Below, piece by piece: positions 8,440 to 17,826 of a DNA stretch of 64,000 bases. Source of the DNA: Olleya sp. Bg11-27 (lineage in GTDB: Bacteria; Bacteroidota; Bacteroidia; Flavobacteriales; Flavobacteriaceae). The notes beneath the pieces were generated by a model. It was not told the DNA's origin. It was given only the letters and a program-made list of their open reading frames with translations, and did not search any database. The translations under genes were made by a program, and so were the position numbers. The stretch is taken from the NCBI RefSeq assembly GCF_002831645.1, contig NZ_CP025117.1:937514-1001513 (forward strand), in the 5' to 3' direction. The stretch's first letter is position 1; every line of letters starts with the position of its first letter.

Positions 8440-9726
8440 TTGAATAAAACAAAAGACCTTCTAATAACAAGCTTCGCTTTGTTTTCTCTGTTTTTTGGAG
8501 CAGGAAATTTATTATTACCACCTTTATTAGGCTATAATGCTGGCGAAAATTGGTTTTGGGTAACGCTAGGGTTTATCATTACAGCGGTCGCGATACCAAT
8601 TATTGGTATTTATGCACACGCCAAATTACAAGGGACTTTGTATGACTTTGGTAAAAAAGTATCACCAACGTTTAGTTTTATTTACTGTATACTAATTTAT
8701 TTAATTGCGGTTGCTATTCCGTCACCGCGTACGGCATCGGCAACGCATGAGATTGCCATACATCCTAACTTTGGGACCTCACCGTTATTAACCAGTAGTA
8801 TCTACTTTATTTTAGTGTTGGTTTTTGCTTTAAACCGCTCTAAAATATTAAATATAATAGGTAAATACCTGACACCATTTATTGTTGTTATTTTACTGAT
8901 GGTTATTGGGATCGGATTATATTCCACACAAATGATCACTAATCCGACGACTATGGATACGCCAATTGTTAGTGGGATTTTAGAGGGGTATCAGACATTT
9001 GATGCGATTGCTGCAGTGGTGGTTGGTGCGGTTATTATTATCTCTATTAATTTAAAAACAAATGCTTCGTTTGAGGCTAAAAAGGATTTAATTAAAAAAT
9101 CAGGGCTTATTGCGGGTCTAGGATTATTTATTATATACGCCGGTTTAATTGCTGTTGGAGCCTCATACGGTGGAGAAATAGATATCAATAGTACTTTAAA
9201 TAGTGATATGCAGCGGGCTAATTTATTAACAGGAATTAGTGTTAAGGCTTTGGGGAGTTTTGGGTATGCCGTATTAAGTGTGCTAATTGGATTGGCATGT
9301 TTTACGACAGCAGTTGGTATTGTTACTGGTACCGCAGATTATTTTAAAGGACTAATCAATGACTCGCAAACGGTTTACGTTATTGCAGCAGTAGTGGCGA
9401 GTGTTTTTGGGGTTGTGGTTGGACAATTAGATTTTAATACTATTATTGTCGTGGCTTTACCAGTGTTATTGTTTATTTATCCAATAACTATTGTGTTAAT
9501 TTTATTAAATGCGATACCAAATAAATACGCGTCTAGTTTAGTGTTTAGAGTGGTAGTAATAGTAACGTTTGTGTTTAGTATTCCTGATGTGCTGGGGTTT
9601 TTAAGCCCGTCAGAAGGCTTAACAAAAGTAATTGCGATAATCCCGTTTGCAAAACATAGTTTAGGTTGGGTGTTACCCGCAGTTATTGGTTTTATTGGTG
9701 CTAATTTTTTGAATAGAAATGAATAG
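8440..9726 (+). CDS. brnQ: branched-chain amino acid transport system carrier protein
   Basis: 428 aa, about 12 membrane segments. Imports Leu, Ile and Val with a cation across the inner membrane. Family signature at the N-terminus, LFFGAGNLLLPPLLGYNAG, then the SPRTASATHEIA segment and a long central VVVGAVIIISIN helix, as in BrnQ/LIVCS. The start is a TTG at 8440, two nucleotides after the stop of the serine hydrolase. No ATG occurs before the first conserved helix, so TTG is the best choice. The 3' end overlaps the abiH start by 8 nt. Confidence 0.92.
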   Translation: MNKTKDLLITSFALFSLFFGAGNLLLPPLLGYNAGENWFWVTLGFIITAVAIPIIGIYAHAKLQGTLYDFGKKVSPTFSFIYCILIYLIAVAIPSPRTASATHEIAIHPNFGTSPLLTSSIYFILVLVFALNRSKILNIIGKYLTPFIVVILLMVIGIGLYSTQMITNPTTMDTPIVSGILEGYQTFDAIAAVVVGAVIIISINLKTNASFEAKKDLIKKSGLIAGLGLFIIYAGLIAVGASYGGEIDINSTLNSDMQRANLLTGISVKALGSFGYAVLSVLIGLACFTTAVGIVTGTADYFKGLINDSQTVYVIAAVVASVFGVVVGQLDFNTIIVVALPVLLFIYPITIVLILLNAIPNKYASSLVFRVVVIVTFVFSIPDVLGFLSPSEGLTKVIAIIPFAKHSLGWVLPAVIGFIGANFLNRNE

Positions 9727-10957
9727 ACTATATATAATAGGAAATGGTTTTGATTTAGCTCATGGTTTGCCAACGTCATATAATAATTTTATTGATGATT
9801 TTTGGACTAATTTAAGAGAAAATATTAGTGATGATGGGGTTAAAGAACTTCTTGATTTTGACGAATCAAATACAGGTTTTATTGATTATGGTACAATTTG
9901 TAATTATAGCGATTTTGTAGAGAGTATTAAATCGTTCACTAGAGAATATACAAGTTATCTATTTGATGAAGATCAACAAGCTTGTATTACTAAAGGAAAT
10001 AGTTTTAAACCTGTGTTCAAATTCAAGAATAGTTTTTTAAGAAAATAAATGTTTATAAATCAATTGATAAATGGGTTGATATTGAAGGGTTGTATTATGA
10101 TGAATTAAAGAGGGTTTTAAAGCAGATTAATATAGGTAGTGAAGTAAAAGATATAGACTTTTATAGAAAAAAAAAAGGAAAGTGTTGTTAAGTTGAATAA
10201 TGAGTTTGAACAAGTTAAATTATTGTTTGAGAGTTATTTAAATAGACAGGTTGCAATGAAATTTGATTTCAAACGATTGCCTAGTGATGTAGATAGTGTT
10301 TATAGTTTTTTACAACCTATTTCCATATTTGATAAGCATCGCAAGGATATTGAGAAAGAGTTTTTGAAAAAAGAGGATCAACTTATTGTGGCTGATTCTC
10401 TAAAACAACAAAAAAAGGATAATGAAATGCTCAATACATGTTTGTTTTTGAATTTCAATTATACTTCTTCTTTGGATGGATATGTTGACCTTTTGTTGAA
10501 AGAATATTCCGTTAGTGTTAATCAAATCCACGGAAGACTAAATGATTTGGATAATTTAGTAAATTTTGGATTTGGAGACGAAATGGATCAAGATTACAAA
10601 ATTATTGAAAATATTGATGATAATGAATACTTGAAATTTTTTAAATCTTTTCAGTATTTTCAGAATACGAATTACAAAAAATTGTTGAGTTATATTGATA
10701 GCGATAGATACCAGGTTTGTGTTATGGGTCATTCTTGTGGTTTATCAGATCGAACTATGTTAAATACTATTTTTGAACATGAAAATTGTGCTTCAATCAA
10801 AGTATTTTATCATGAGTATAATGGTAAGGATAATTATACGGATATTATACAAAATATTTCTAGACATTTTAGTAATAAGAAAATAATGAGAGATAGGATT
10901 GTTCCTAAGTCTTTATGTAAACCGCTTCCGCAAACAGCACATTTTTATGGGTTATAG
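9719..10957 (+). pseudogene. AbiH-family abortive-infection gene, two compensating frameshifts
   Basis: The N-terminal part (9719-10048) begins MNRLYIIGNGFDLAHGLPTSY, the hallmark of AbiH phage-defence proteins. The C-terminal part (from about 10178) contains FLNFNYTSSLD, VNQIHGRL and VMGHSCGLSDRTML, also AbiH-like. Both parts are in the same frame. The segment between (about 10039-10170) is coding only in another frame, where it reads VYKSIDKWVDIEGLYYDEL. One T missing from the T6 run at 10033-10038 and one extra A in the A10 run at 10167-10176 would explain both breaks. Either the gene is inactivated, or it is switchable at homopolymers, or these are sequencing errors. It overlaps the brnQ end by 8 nt. 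Confidence 0.8.
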
Positions 10958-10961
10958 TTAG

Positions 10962-10969
10962 TACTTTTG
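10962..10969 (+). promoter_or_regulatory. putative -7 box TACTTTTG
   Basis: Fits TAnnTTTG and lies 23 nt before the ATG at 10993, between the end of abiH and the small secreted protein gene. Confidence 0.45.
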
Positions 10970-10992
10970 TATAATAACTTAAAATTGAGGTC

Positions 10993-11343
10993 ATGAAAAA
11001 ATTAGTATTAACATTGGCGTTTATTTGTATTTGTGTGGTCACTTTTGCTCAAAATCAACCAACGGTTGGTGACGTGTTAGTAGTGCAAGCACCGTCAGGA
11101 GAATCGTATAATCATATCGATTTTCCAAGATTGAATATATTAGTCAAACGTGGTAAACTAGCAAGTTACAGTCCTGTTATTGATAACACAGTTATCGTGG
11201 AAGAGGTGGTCACTAAAGATAACGTGACCTATGTGATTATTAAAAAGAAGGATGGTACAAAATTTTTCGGGTTTCAGTCGTCTGCTGAGGTAAATTATGA
11301 AAAAGCTTTAGCCTCAGGAGAATTAACGGTAGTAGCACCTTAA
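10993..11343 (+). CDS. small secreted conserved protein
   Basis: 116 aa with a clear Sec signal peptide (MKKLVLTLAFICICVVTFAQ, cleavage after AQ), so periplasmic. The mature part of about 96 residues reads as a beta-rich single domain (VGDVLVVQAPSG, FPRLNILVKRGKLAS, VTYVIIKKKDGTKFFGF). I do not recognise a named domain. A preceding TACTTTTG box suggests its own promoter. Its stop codon overlaps the stop of the convergent ACT-domain gene by 4 nt. Confidence 0.65.
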   Translation: MKKLVLTLAFICICVVTFAQNQPTVGDVLVVQAPSGESYNHIDFPRLNILVKRGKLASYSPVIDNTVIVEEVVTKDNVTYVIIKKKDGTKFFGFQSSAEVNYEKALASGELTVVAP

Positions 11344-11996
11344 TTCTTCAAGTTTTTAATCACAGAAAATGCTTTATCCACCACATGGTCTTCTACTAAG
11401 ATGGTAAATTCGTTGGTAGTTGATACCACTTCATAAATCGGAATATTTTCCCAAGCCAAACGCTTAAATATCTGATAGTATAATCCTGATATTTTAGAGT
11501 TATCTTGAGGTAAGCGCACGCTTATTGCGGATAAACCTTCTTGCAGACCAATTTGATTTTCAGTAGAAAAACATTTTAAAACCACCTTCTTTTCCGAGCT
11601 AGATATTATAATGTTACTCTCGTAAATCCCTCTTGTAAACGCGTAAAAAATATCTTTGTTTGTCTCAACTTGTTCTAAAACCTTGGTATGACTCTGTATT
11701 AAGGTTTCTGAGTTTTGAAACGTAAAATCACTTAAGTTAGAGCGCACGGTAATATCCCCCAGTTTTTGTAGCGTATTTTTTAGTTTTAAGGAGTGTCGTA
11801 ATGTGTTTGGAGTATTGTATCGACGTAAAGCCATCATAATCGCACCAGATTTAACGGGTTTACGTAACATGGTGCTTATAGGCGCATTTAACTCTTCCGC
11901 TAAAGCAGAATAGTTAATGATACTCCTAGATAAGGCTTCTTCCAGGAAGGGTTGTGTCATTAATATGTCTTCAACACAGGCAGCAATCGTTTTCAT
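11340..11996 (-). CDS. ACT-domain-like regulatory protein, divergent from lysC
   Basis: 218 aa, cytosolic. The N-terminal ~80 residues look helical (ACVEDILMTQPFLEEALSRSIINYSALAEELN), with MLRKPVKSGAIMMALRRY resembling a DNA- or ligand-binding helical domain. The C-terminal region (about 120-218) has two ACT-like stretches (NIIISSSEKKVVLKCF ... GLSAISVRLP and IPIYEVVSTTNEFTILVEDHVVDKAFSVI), like the regulatory part of aspartokinases. Divergent from lysC with 103 nt between the starts. A role in sensing amino acids and adjusting lysC is plausible inference. Confidence 0.6.
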   Translation of the reverse strand: MKTIAACVEDILMTQPFLEEALSRSIINYSALAEELNAPISTMLRKPVKSGAIMMALRRYNTPNTLRHSLKLKNTLQKLGDITVRSNLSDFTFQNSETLIQSHTKVLEQVETNKDIFYAFTRGIYESNIIISSSEKKVVLKCFSTENQIGLQEGLSAISVRLPQDNSKISGLYYQIFKRLAWENIPIYEVVSTTNEFTILVEDHVVDKAFSVIKNLKN

Positions 11997-12039
11997 TCTG
12001 TTAACTATTTAACAATTTGTGTAAAAATAGTCTAATTTT

Positions 12040-12094
12040 TTCAATTTTATGGTAGTCAGACCATTGCTAACTAATTTCGTTTTATAAAATTGAA
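12040..12094. promoter_or_regulatory. 11-bp inverted repeat in the lysC/ACT-gene divergent promoter
   Basis: TTCAATTTTAT at 12040-12050 is the exact reverse complement of ATAAAATTGAA at 12084-12094, with 33 nt between. It spans the region between two divergent starts, where an operator or leader structure would be expected. The role is inferred. Confidence 0.4.
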
Positions 12095-12099
12095 ATAAT

Positions 12100-13428
12100 A
12101 TGTTGGTATTAAAATTTGGAGGGACGTCTGTTGGATCAATAGAAAACATGATTAATGTAAAAAACATCATTACTGATGGACAGAAAAAAGTAGTGGTATT
12201 GTCAGCTATGTCGGGCACAACCAATGCGCTAGTCAAAATTTCGGAGTACATTAAAAGCGGACATCCAGAAGATGCCTTAATTGTTATTGATGCGCTAAGA
12301 AATACCTACAACAAAACTATAAAAGCATTTATTACCAACCAAGAGCTGTACAAAACCGTTTTTGCGTATGTTAATGCTGTGTTTAATACGTTAGAGGCTT
12401 TGGTTAATAAGCCATACGACGTGTTATTGTATAATCAGATTGTCGCTCAAGGCGAATTATTGTCCACGTTTATCTTTAGTCATTATTTACAACAAGAAGG
12501 GGTGAGTGCATCGTTATTACCAGCTTTAGAGTTTATGCGTATTGATAAAACGAACGAACCTGATAACTTTTATATTCAGCAGAATTTAAATAGAATCATT
12601 GCCGAAACCCCTAAGTCGGAGATTTATATCACACAAGGATTTATTAGTCGTGATGCCGATGGTAATATTGCTAATTTACAACGCGGCGGAAGTGATTATA
12701 CAGCGACCATCATTGGGGCGGTTTTAAAAGCGGACGAAGTACAGATCTGGACAGATATTGATGGGTTTCATAATAACGATCCTAGATTTGTAGAGCATAC
12801 CAAAGCGATTTCTAATTTGTCTTTTGACGAGTCTGCAGAGCTGGCTTATTTTGGAGCCAAAATCTTGCATCCACAAACAGTCATGCCTGTTAGTGTTTTT
12901 GATATTCCGGTGCGCCTAAAAAACACCATGGCACCAGACGCGCATGGGACTTTGATTACCAATCAAGTGCATGGTGAAGGGATTAAAGCCATTGCGGCTA
13001 AAGATGGGATTACGGCAATAAAAATCAAGTCGGTTAGAATGTTATTGGCCCACGGGTTTTTAAAGAAAGTCTTTGAGATTTTTGAGCGTTACGAAACCGC
13101 TATTGATATGATTACGACTTCAGAAATTGCAGTGTCGTTAACCATTGATAATACAACGCATTTAGATGCTATTGTTGACGAGCTTAATAAGTTTGCAGTG
13201 GTAGAGGTGGATGATTATATGAGTATTGTATGCTTGGTGGGACATGCTATAATTTTTCATGCCGATACACCAAATTTATTTCAGATTTTACAAGATGTCA
13301 GTGTCCGTATGATTTCTTACGGCGGTAGTAATAATAATATCTCGTTGTTAATAAACACTAGCGATAAAGTAGAAACGTTGCAGAAGTTACAACGCTATGT
13401 GTTTGAGAATGGTAGTGTGTTAGTTTAA
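12100..13428 (+). CDS. lysC: aspartate kinase (monofunctional)
   Basis: 442 aa. Phosphorylates aspartate with ATP, the entry step to Lys, Thr, Met and diaminopimelate. N-terminal MLVLKFGGTSVGS (KFGGTS at residues 5-10), QRGGSDYTATIIGA (substrate and ATP site, about 186-199), EVQIWTDIDGFHNNDPR, then two C-terminal ACT domains beginning around GITAIKIKSVRMLLAHGF, including the YGGSNNNISLLI segment. There is no homoserine dehydrogenase fusion. Feedback regulation through the ACT domains is expected from the family. Followed by a strong hairpin terminator. Confidence 0.93.
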   Translation: MLVLKFGGTSVGSIENMINVKNIITDGQKKVVVLSAMSGTTNALVKISEYIKSGHPEDALIVIDALRNTYNKTIKAFITNQELYKTVFAYVNAVFNTLEALVNKPYDVLLYNQIVAQGELLSTFIFSHYLQQEGVSASLLPALEFMRIDKTNEPDNFYIQQNLNRIIAETPKSEIYITQGFISRDADGNIANLQRGGSDYTATIIGAVLKADEVQIWTDIDGFHNNDPRFVEHTKAISNLSFDESAELAYFGAKILHPQTVMPVSVFDIPVRLKNTMAPDAHGTLITNQVHGEGIKAIAAKDGITAIKIKSVRMLLAHGFLKKVFEIFERYETAIDMITTSEIAVSLTIDNTTHLDAIVDELNKFAVVEVDDYMSIVCLVGHAIIFHADTPNLFQILQDVSVRMISYGGSNNNISLLINTSDKVETLQKLQRYVFENGSVLV

Positions 13429-13436
13429 AGTAAAGA

Positions 13437-13461
13437 AAAGCGAGTCTAAACACTCGCTTTT
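13437..13461 (+). terminator. rho-independent terminator after lysC
   Basis: AAAAGCGAGT, a 5-nt loop, then ACTCGCTTTT followed by more T. Perfect 10-bp stem 8 nt after the lysC stop. Confidence 0.8.
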
Positions 13462-13514
13462 TTTAGGTCTCATTTAGATTAAAAGTAATGGAGGTGTGCT
13501 ATTATAAAAGCCCG

Positions 13515-14816
13515 TTAAGGCATAATTTTTATGTCTGCGCGCTCTAATTTAAATTCATTTTTTACGCCATTAATGTATTCAAAACTAGAGGCGCGTAATA
13601 AGTTGTCTGTGGTATTAAATAAATCAAACTTATAATCTAAAGTAGTCACTTTTGTACTATTGGTATCAAAATGCGAGGCTATATCGGCGATATTATAAAC
13701 GTATTCCCAACTTAAATTTTGCCCTTTATTATTGACTATTATTAAAGTAATCATAGCAATTGGAGCTTGTCGTTTGGGCAAGGTTTTACCTTTCCAGTAC
13801 TTTTTGTGTAAGACATAGCGGTCGCCATTAGTGGTGATTACGCTAATAGACTTGATTTTTTTTGTTAGCCCTGTAATGCTATGTTTAATCTGTAGTTTTT
13901 GTTTTCTAATTACTGCTAAGCTATCCGAAGTGTCCGCTTGGGGTGGCGATGGCTTGGGGTTTATAACTATTTTTTCAACCGCCAAGGTTTTAAGTTCTTT
14001 TGGTGATAAGTCCTTGGTCGTTATAGGTGTGCAAACCCCATCAAAAAAGGTAATGTCTTTATCCCAAGTTCCTAATTGTAGACTAATAGCGCCTTTACTG
14101 AACAGTATAAGGTTAATAGTATCGTAATTTTGCGATCTTGTTAAAGGGTGAAATAAACCCCAACCCATATAACGTCTAATGCTTTGTTTAGAGAATTTAA
14201 ATAAACCCCGATACAGTTGTTGTTCTTTTGCCGAAAAATAGACCAGCTCTAATCCATTGGGTAATCCGGTACGAAGGTAGTCCCGACGCTCCCAGTATTT
14301 TTTTTTGTCGTTTATTCTATTGTTGTTAAATAGATGAGATTTACTCATAAACCCCGTTTCGTAGACGTATGGTTTTGTGTTTAATAATGCAATAGAAATA
14401 ATGTCCACCTCTAATTGCTTGTCTTCTTGTAGGTGAAATGGTTTCCAATGGTATTGCTCATAGTATTTGATATAGATATACACTAAGGCTATACTACCCA
14501 AAAACAAGAGGGTATTTATAGAGGTTAATAGTCCTCTACTTAATAAGGGCGCAATAATATACCGGTTTGTTAGATAAGCAATAACAAAAGGTCCCAAAGC
14601 AAACATGAGGAGGCAAGTAATAAGGCTACTTAAATTATAAGATTTACCCCACCGTAATAAAGCACCACCAAGTACGGATAGTATGCCTCCAATTATAAAA
14701 AATATTATAAAGCATACGGTGGTATAAGAGGGACCTGAAAAATTGAGAATTAGTAACGCAATACCAGTCATTGCAACACCAATACTAGAATATATTTTTG
14801 TAATTTCTGAATCCAT
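13515..14816 (-). CDS. integral membrane protein of unknown function
   Basis: 433 aa. Four hydrophobic helices fill the first ~120 residues (about 8-28, 33-53, 62-82 and 98-118). A long soluble, basic C-terminal part follows, with YVYETGFMSKSHLF, RRYMGWGLFHPLTRS and GDRYVLHKKYWKGKTLP. I recognise no named family. The soluble part contains beta-like repeats but no enzyme motif. Stand-alone minus-strand gene converging on lysC, with 50 nt between its stop and the lysC terminator. Confidence 0.55.
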   Translation of the reverse strand: MDSEITKIYSSIGVAMTGIALLILNFSGPSYTTVCFIIFFIIGGILSVLGGALLRWGKSYNLSSLITCLLMFALGPFVIAYLTNRYIIAPLLSRGLLTSINTLLFLGSIALVYIYIKYYEQYHWKPFHLQEDKQLEVDIISIALLNTKPYVYETGFMSKSHLFNNNRINDKKKYWERRDYLRTGLPNGLELVYFSAKEQQLYRGLFKFSKQSIRRYMGWGLFHPLTRSQNYDTINLILFSKGAISLQLGTWDKDITFFDGVCTPITTKDLSPKELKTLAVEKIVINPKPSPPQADTSDSLAVIRKQKLQIKHSITGLTKKIKSISVITTNGDRYVLHKKYWKGKTLPKRQAPIAMITLIIVNNKGQNLSWEYVYNIADIASHFDTNSTKVTTLDYKFDLFNTTDNLLRASSFEYINGVKNEFKLERADIKIMP

Positions 14817-15016
14817 TAAATTTTAAACGTTGTAATAGTTTGACAATTTAAAGAAGATTCTTGGATTTAGTTTCTAATCCGTTTTTTATTTAATAAACAA
14901 GGCAGTAGTGTTGTGCTTTAGTACGGTAGGTTTAGTAGTGGTTAGAAACGCTGCTATTTGTAATTTTAAGCTCGTTTTATGATGGTTTAATCGGTTGTTG
15001 TATCAATACCGCTCTT

Positions 15017-15613
15017 TTATCTTAAAAGCCCTATCATTTGCCCAATGCCAATCCCAAAGTAGGAGCTGTGTTTGTTTAAAATGACCAATGGTGACAAGGT
15101 TAAGCCATAAAAGCTGGTCAAAGGGAATTCTATTTTAGGATTTATCACCAAGCTTACGGTATTTTGCTTGTTATAGTGCCACGTATAATTCTCGGTAAAA
15201 AAGCGATCGTTATTTTCTTGCCAATTTTGGGGTGTTGTTACAATAGTGTAGCCTAAACCAACAGATAGGTTTGCTCTAATGGTGCCGCTTGGATTTAGAT
15301 TGTAAATTTTACCAATACCCATTTGATAATTTTCAATTTGATCGTAAGGATTGTCAAATCCTAAAGCAAATACTCCAGTTACTCCTGAACTGTAATTGTC
15401 TGGTTGCGATTTTGGTGTTCTTATCGTTCCGGTATAACCAAGCTTAAGGGAATAGCTATCGTCAATAATATAATTTAAGTTTAAGTCTAACCCAATGTAA
15501 TTTCCTAAGGTTAATTCGCCAGTTGTATAAATAAGAGTGTTTGTAAAAAATTGCGCCTTCGCACTAGTGATACTAATAAAACTAATTAATAGTGCAATTA
15601 TGTACTGTTTCAT
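15017..15613 (-). CDS. outer-membrane beta-barrel-like secreted protein
   Basis: 198 aa. Signal peptide (MKQYIIALLISFISITSAKA), then alternating amphipathic strands (NYIGLDLNLNYIID, YSLKLGYTGTIRT, ANLSVGLGYTIVTT, VSLVINPKIEFPL) and a C-terminal SSYFGIGIGQMIGLLR. This is the look of a small eight-stranded outer-membrane barrel. No specific family is recognised. Isolated gene. Confidence 0.55.
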   Translation of the reverse strand: MKQYIIALLISFISITSAKAQFFTNTLIYTTGELTLGNYIGLDLNLNYIIDDSYSLKLGYTGTIRTPKSQPDNYSSGVTGVFALGFDNPYDQIENYQMGIGKIYNLNPSGTIRANLSVGLGYTIVTTPQNWQENNDRFFTENYTWHYNKQNTVSLVINPKIEFPLTSFYGLTLSPLVILNKHSSYFGIGIGQMIGLLR

Positions 15614-15968
15614 TGGTTGCGTTTTGTCGTGGATAGTTTTTTATGGTTTTTTGCTTCTTCGGGACTGTATTCGGCGTATTAGTAAGCTTTTGCTTGAGTG
15701 CGGAACGTCGTGAAAAGTAGGCTTATGATGAAAGGTAGTGGTGGTTTCAATAGGTTTTGGTTAATAGCGGTTGTTTCTATGTAATAGATGTTGAGGTGTT
15801 GAAAAGGTTGCGTGTGAAAGGTCGAGAAAATTGAGAATGAAATTGGAATGGTTTTAATATTGGACATACTTAACGACCAGAATTTGGTTTGTTCTGTGTT
15901 TAAGTGATTGATTTTTAATGTAATATTAAAGATGTGAGAGCTTGATTAATCAGTTGATTATCATTGAG
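15614..15968. other. gene-poor stretch
   Basis: AT-rich spacer upstream of the 198-aa barrel gene. A 62-codon minus-strand ORF (15679-15867) lacks any domain, signal or spacing that supports it. I see nothing else in it. Confidence 0.4.
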
Positions 15969-16496
15969 TTATTGTTTGATTTTGATTAATCCAATTCTTT
16001 CCCTTATTCTTTCGCAAACATTATCAGTGGATTCTATGATTTCAGTAATATTCTTTTCTGCATTTTCCCAATAATCTCTGCTGTGTTCTTTTCCTCTCTT
16101 ATATTCTAAAACCTCTTTTTTGGCGAGTTGAATGACATTATTTATTTCGTTATAAATTTCTTTAGGGTAAAAAGGTTTGTTATTATCAAATATCTTTGTA
16201 CAATCATAAAAAGCTTTTAAGAATTTTTCTAACCTTTGTTTTTTCCTCTCTTCCTCGCTTTGATTTAGGTTATAAACTTCTCCAATTGGTCTTAATGAAC
16301 TAGCGTGGTTGCGTAATTCAGTTAAGGTTGCCCATAAACTCTCATAGATTTTAAATTCTTTTTCAAATTGCGTTTTGTGAATTAAATTCGATTTTTGGTT
16401 TTCACGTTTTAATTTTTCAATACTTCCTTGTTGGTAATAGTTCCAAAATAACGCTCCAATTGAAATGACTATTGGTATCCAAAAAGTGTATTCCAT
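15969..16496 (-). CDS. membrane-anchored coiled-coil protein, unknown
   Basis: 175 aa. One N-terminal membrane helix (FWIPIVISIGALFWNYY), then a mostly helical, charged cytoplasmic part (EKLKRENQKSNLIHKTQFEKEFKIYESLWATLTELRNH ...) with no catalytic motif. It resembles the many short, one-helix proteins found in phage-defence and accessory regions of Bacteroidota, but I cannot name a family. It marks the left edge of the accessory region. Confidence 0.5.
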   Translation of the reverse strand: MEYTFWIPIVISIGALFWNYYQQGSIEKLKRENQKSNLIHKTQFEKEFKIYESLWATLTELRNHASSLRPIGEVYNLNQSEEERKKQRLEKFLKAFYDCTKIFDNNKPFYPKEIYNEINNVIQLAKKEVLEYKRGKEHSRDYWENAEKNITEIIESTDNVCERIRERIGLIKIKQ

Positions 16497-16670
16497 AAAT
16501 TTTTTATATTTATTTTTTTTAAGTTTTTAGCTAAAATATTTTGAGTGTATTGGTAGTTACAAATTTTTAAGCAGGGCTTTATGCAAGAGAATCAGATTTA
16601 GAAAAACTACATTACCTGTTTTACCAATAATTCATGATTTAATTTTTTAGATGATTTTACTATACGTATT

Positions 16671-17255
16671 TTATTTATTTAAATTGACATACAGAATATC
16701 TTTTACCCATTCAGGTCTATTTAAGAATTGCCTTGCTAGATCATTTTCTGATTTTTTAGGTTGAAGACCTAAATGTTCACCTTTTAAGAATTTATCAGCA
16801 GATTCAGATAGAGTTATTGCATAGAACGTTCCGTTGCTAATATTTGAAACGGATTTAATCATTCCTTTATGTAAAAGACCTGAAACAATTGGGTTATCTA
16901 CAGGCATTGAAATTGTTTTTCTTTCCAGGACTGCAAACTCTCGAAGAACTGATTGTTCTTGCTGATCTAAATAAGTAACTTCTTTTTTTATCACTTTATG
17001 TAATTCTCTTTTTTCTAATTGAAACTTAATTTTATTAATAAAAAAATAAGTAATAGATAGAGAGATAAATGAAAGACAGACGATGAATATTATCCCAAAA
17101 AACTTACCATAATCTTTTTCGAAATCAGTTAGTTTTAACTGTAATAAAAAATCATCATTTCCAAAAAGTAATAATCCGCTGACCATTGTAAATAATAAAA
17201 AAATTTTTATTGGAATTTTACTGAAATCAAGTAAGTCACTAAAAGAAAAATTCAT
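16671..17255 (-). CDS. SieB-like superinfection-exclusion protein
   Basis: 194 aa. Two N-terminal membrane helices (about 16-31 and 52-72), then a basic linker and a C-terminal soluble domain with LDQQEQSVLREFAV...PVDNPIVSGLLHKGMIKSVSN. This is the arrangement of the SieB (superinfection exclusion protein B) family, in which an LT..E..iLR.f segment and an xxLxxKGiI strand follow the two helices. SieB proteins block development of superinfecting phage at the membrane. The assignment is by motif pattern only. It sits beside other accessory genes and near a copy of the AATACGTAG palindrome repeat. Confidence 0.6.
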   Translation of the reverse strand: MNFSFSDLLDFSKIPIKIFLLFTMVSGLLLFGNDDFLLQLKLTDFEKDYGKFFGIIFIVCLSFISLSITYFFINKIKFQLEKRELHKVIKKEVTYLDQQEQSVLREFAVLERKTISMPVDNPIVSGLLHKGMIKSVSNISNGTFYAITLSESADKFLKGEHLGLQPKKSENDLARQFLNRPEWVKDILYVNLNK

Positions 17256-17619
17256 CTAGATAGTATAAGTGTTAATAGCTTTAATGGTAGGGTTTTAAAT
17301 CTCTATCAAATCTACAAAATTATTTATAATTTAAAGTGTAGTTTTACGTCTATTCGATTATTGTACCGAGCCTGTGTGAAGTCAATGATTTTATGTTTGA
17401 TTTCATTTTGGACTTTTAAATATTTTACAACTTGTTGTATAATCCTTAAAGTTCGCAATACCAATTGATATATATAAGATGAAAAAAGAGCTTTAAGCCT
17501 TAAAATCAAAAACACGAATTTAAAATAAACCACACACTCTCTCTCTCACAATACGTAGAACTACGTATTTATATAGTAAAGAATAATTTCGAAATGTTTA
17601 GTTTTAAGGCAGGCCTTTT
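17256..17619. repeat. spacer with partial composite repeat and 20-nt palindrome
   Basis: No convincing gene. 17472-17572 resembles part of the composite repeat family described elsewhere and contains the perfect palindrome AATACGTAGAACTACGTATT (17550-17569). A CT microsatellite precedes it. The 69-codon ORF across it (17324-17533) lies mostly in this repeat and is not believable. Confidence 0.6.
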
Positions 17620-17808
17620 TTATTCTTTTGTGTAAACCGCTAGATAAGTTATGGATGGTGTACCAATACCCAAGCATCCAGGTTTTTGAACTTGGAAAAC
17701 AGAATGGAATTTGTAACCTTGTTCTGAATATTTGTTAAACCTGTTTTCGAGTCCAATAATTGCTTTACTTGAAAATTCTGCTCCAATTTGTTCAATTTTG
17801 TATTGCAT
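17620..17808 (-). CDS. small DUF4177-like protein
   Basis: 62 aa. MQYKIEQIG at the start, LENRFNKYSEQGYKFHSVFQVQ in the middle and YLAVYTKE at the end match the short DUF4177 pattern (Y-strand, lE..ln..a.eGw....v, then a closing strand). Function unknown. It lies 18 nt downstream of yidD on the same strand, so probably the same transcript or cassette. Confidence 0.55.
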   Translation of the reverse strand: MQYKIEQIGAEFSSKAIIGLENRFNKYSEQGYKFHSVFQVQKPGCLGIGTPSITYLAVYTKE

Positions 17809-17826
17809 ATTTATAGTTTATTATGG

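Noticed and set aside
17324-17533. 69-codon minus-strand ORF
   Set aside because: Half of it lies in the composite repeat and a CT microsatellite; no start context or domain.
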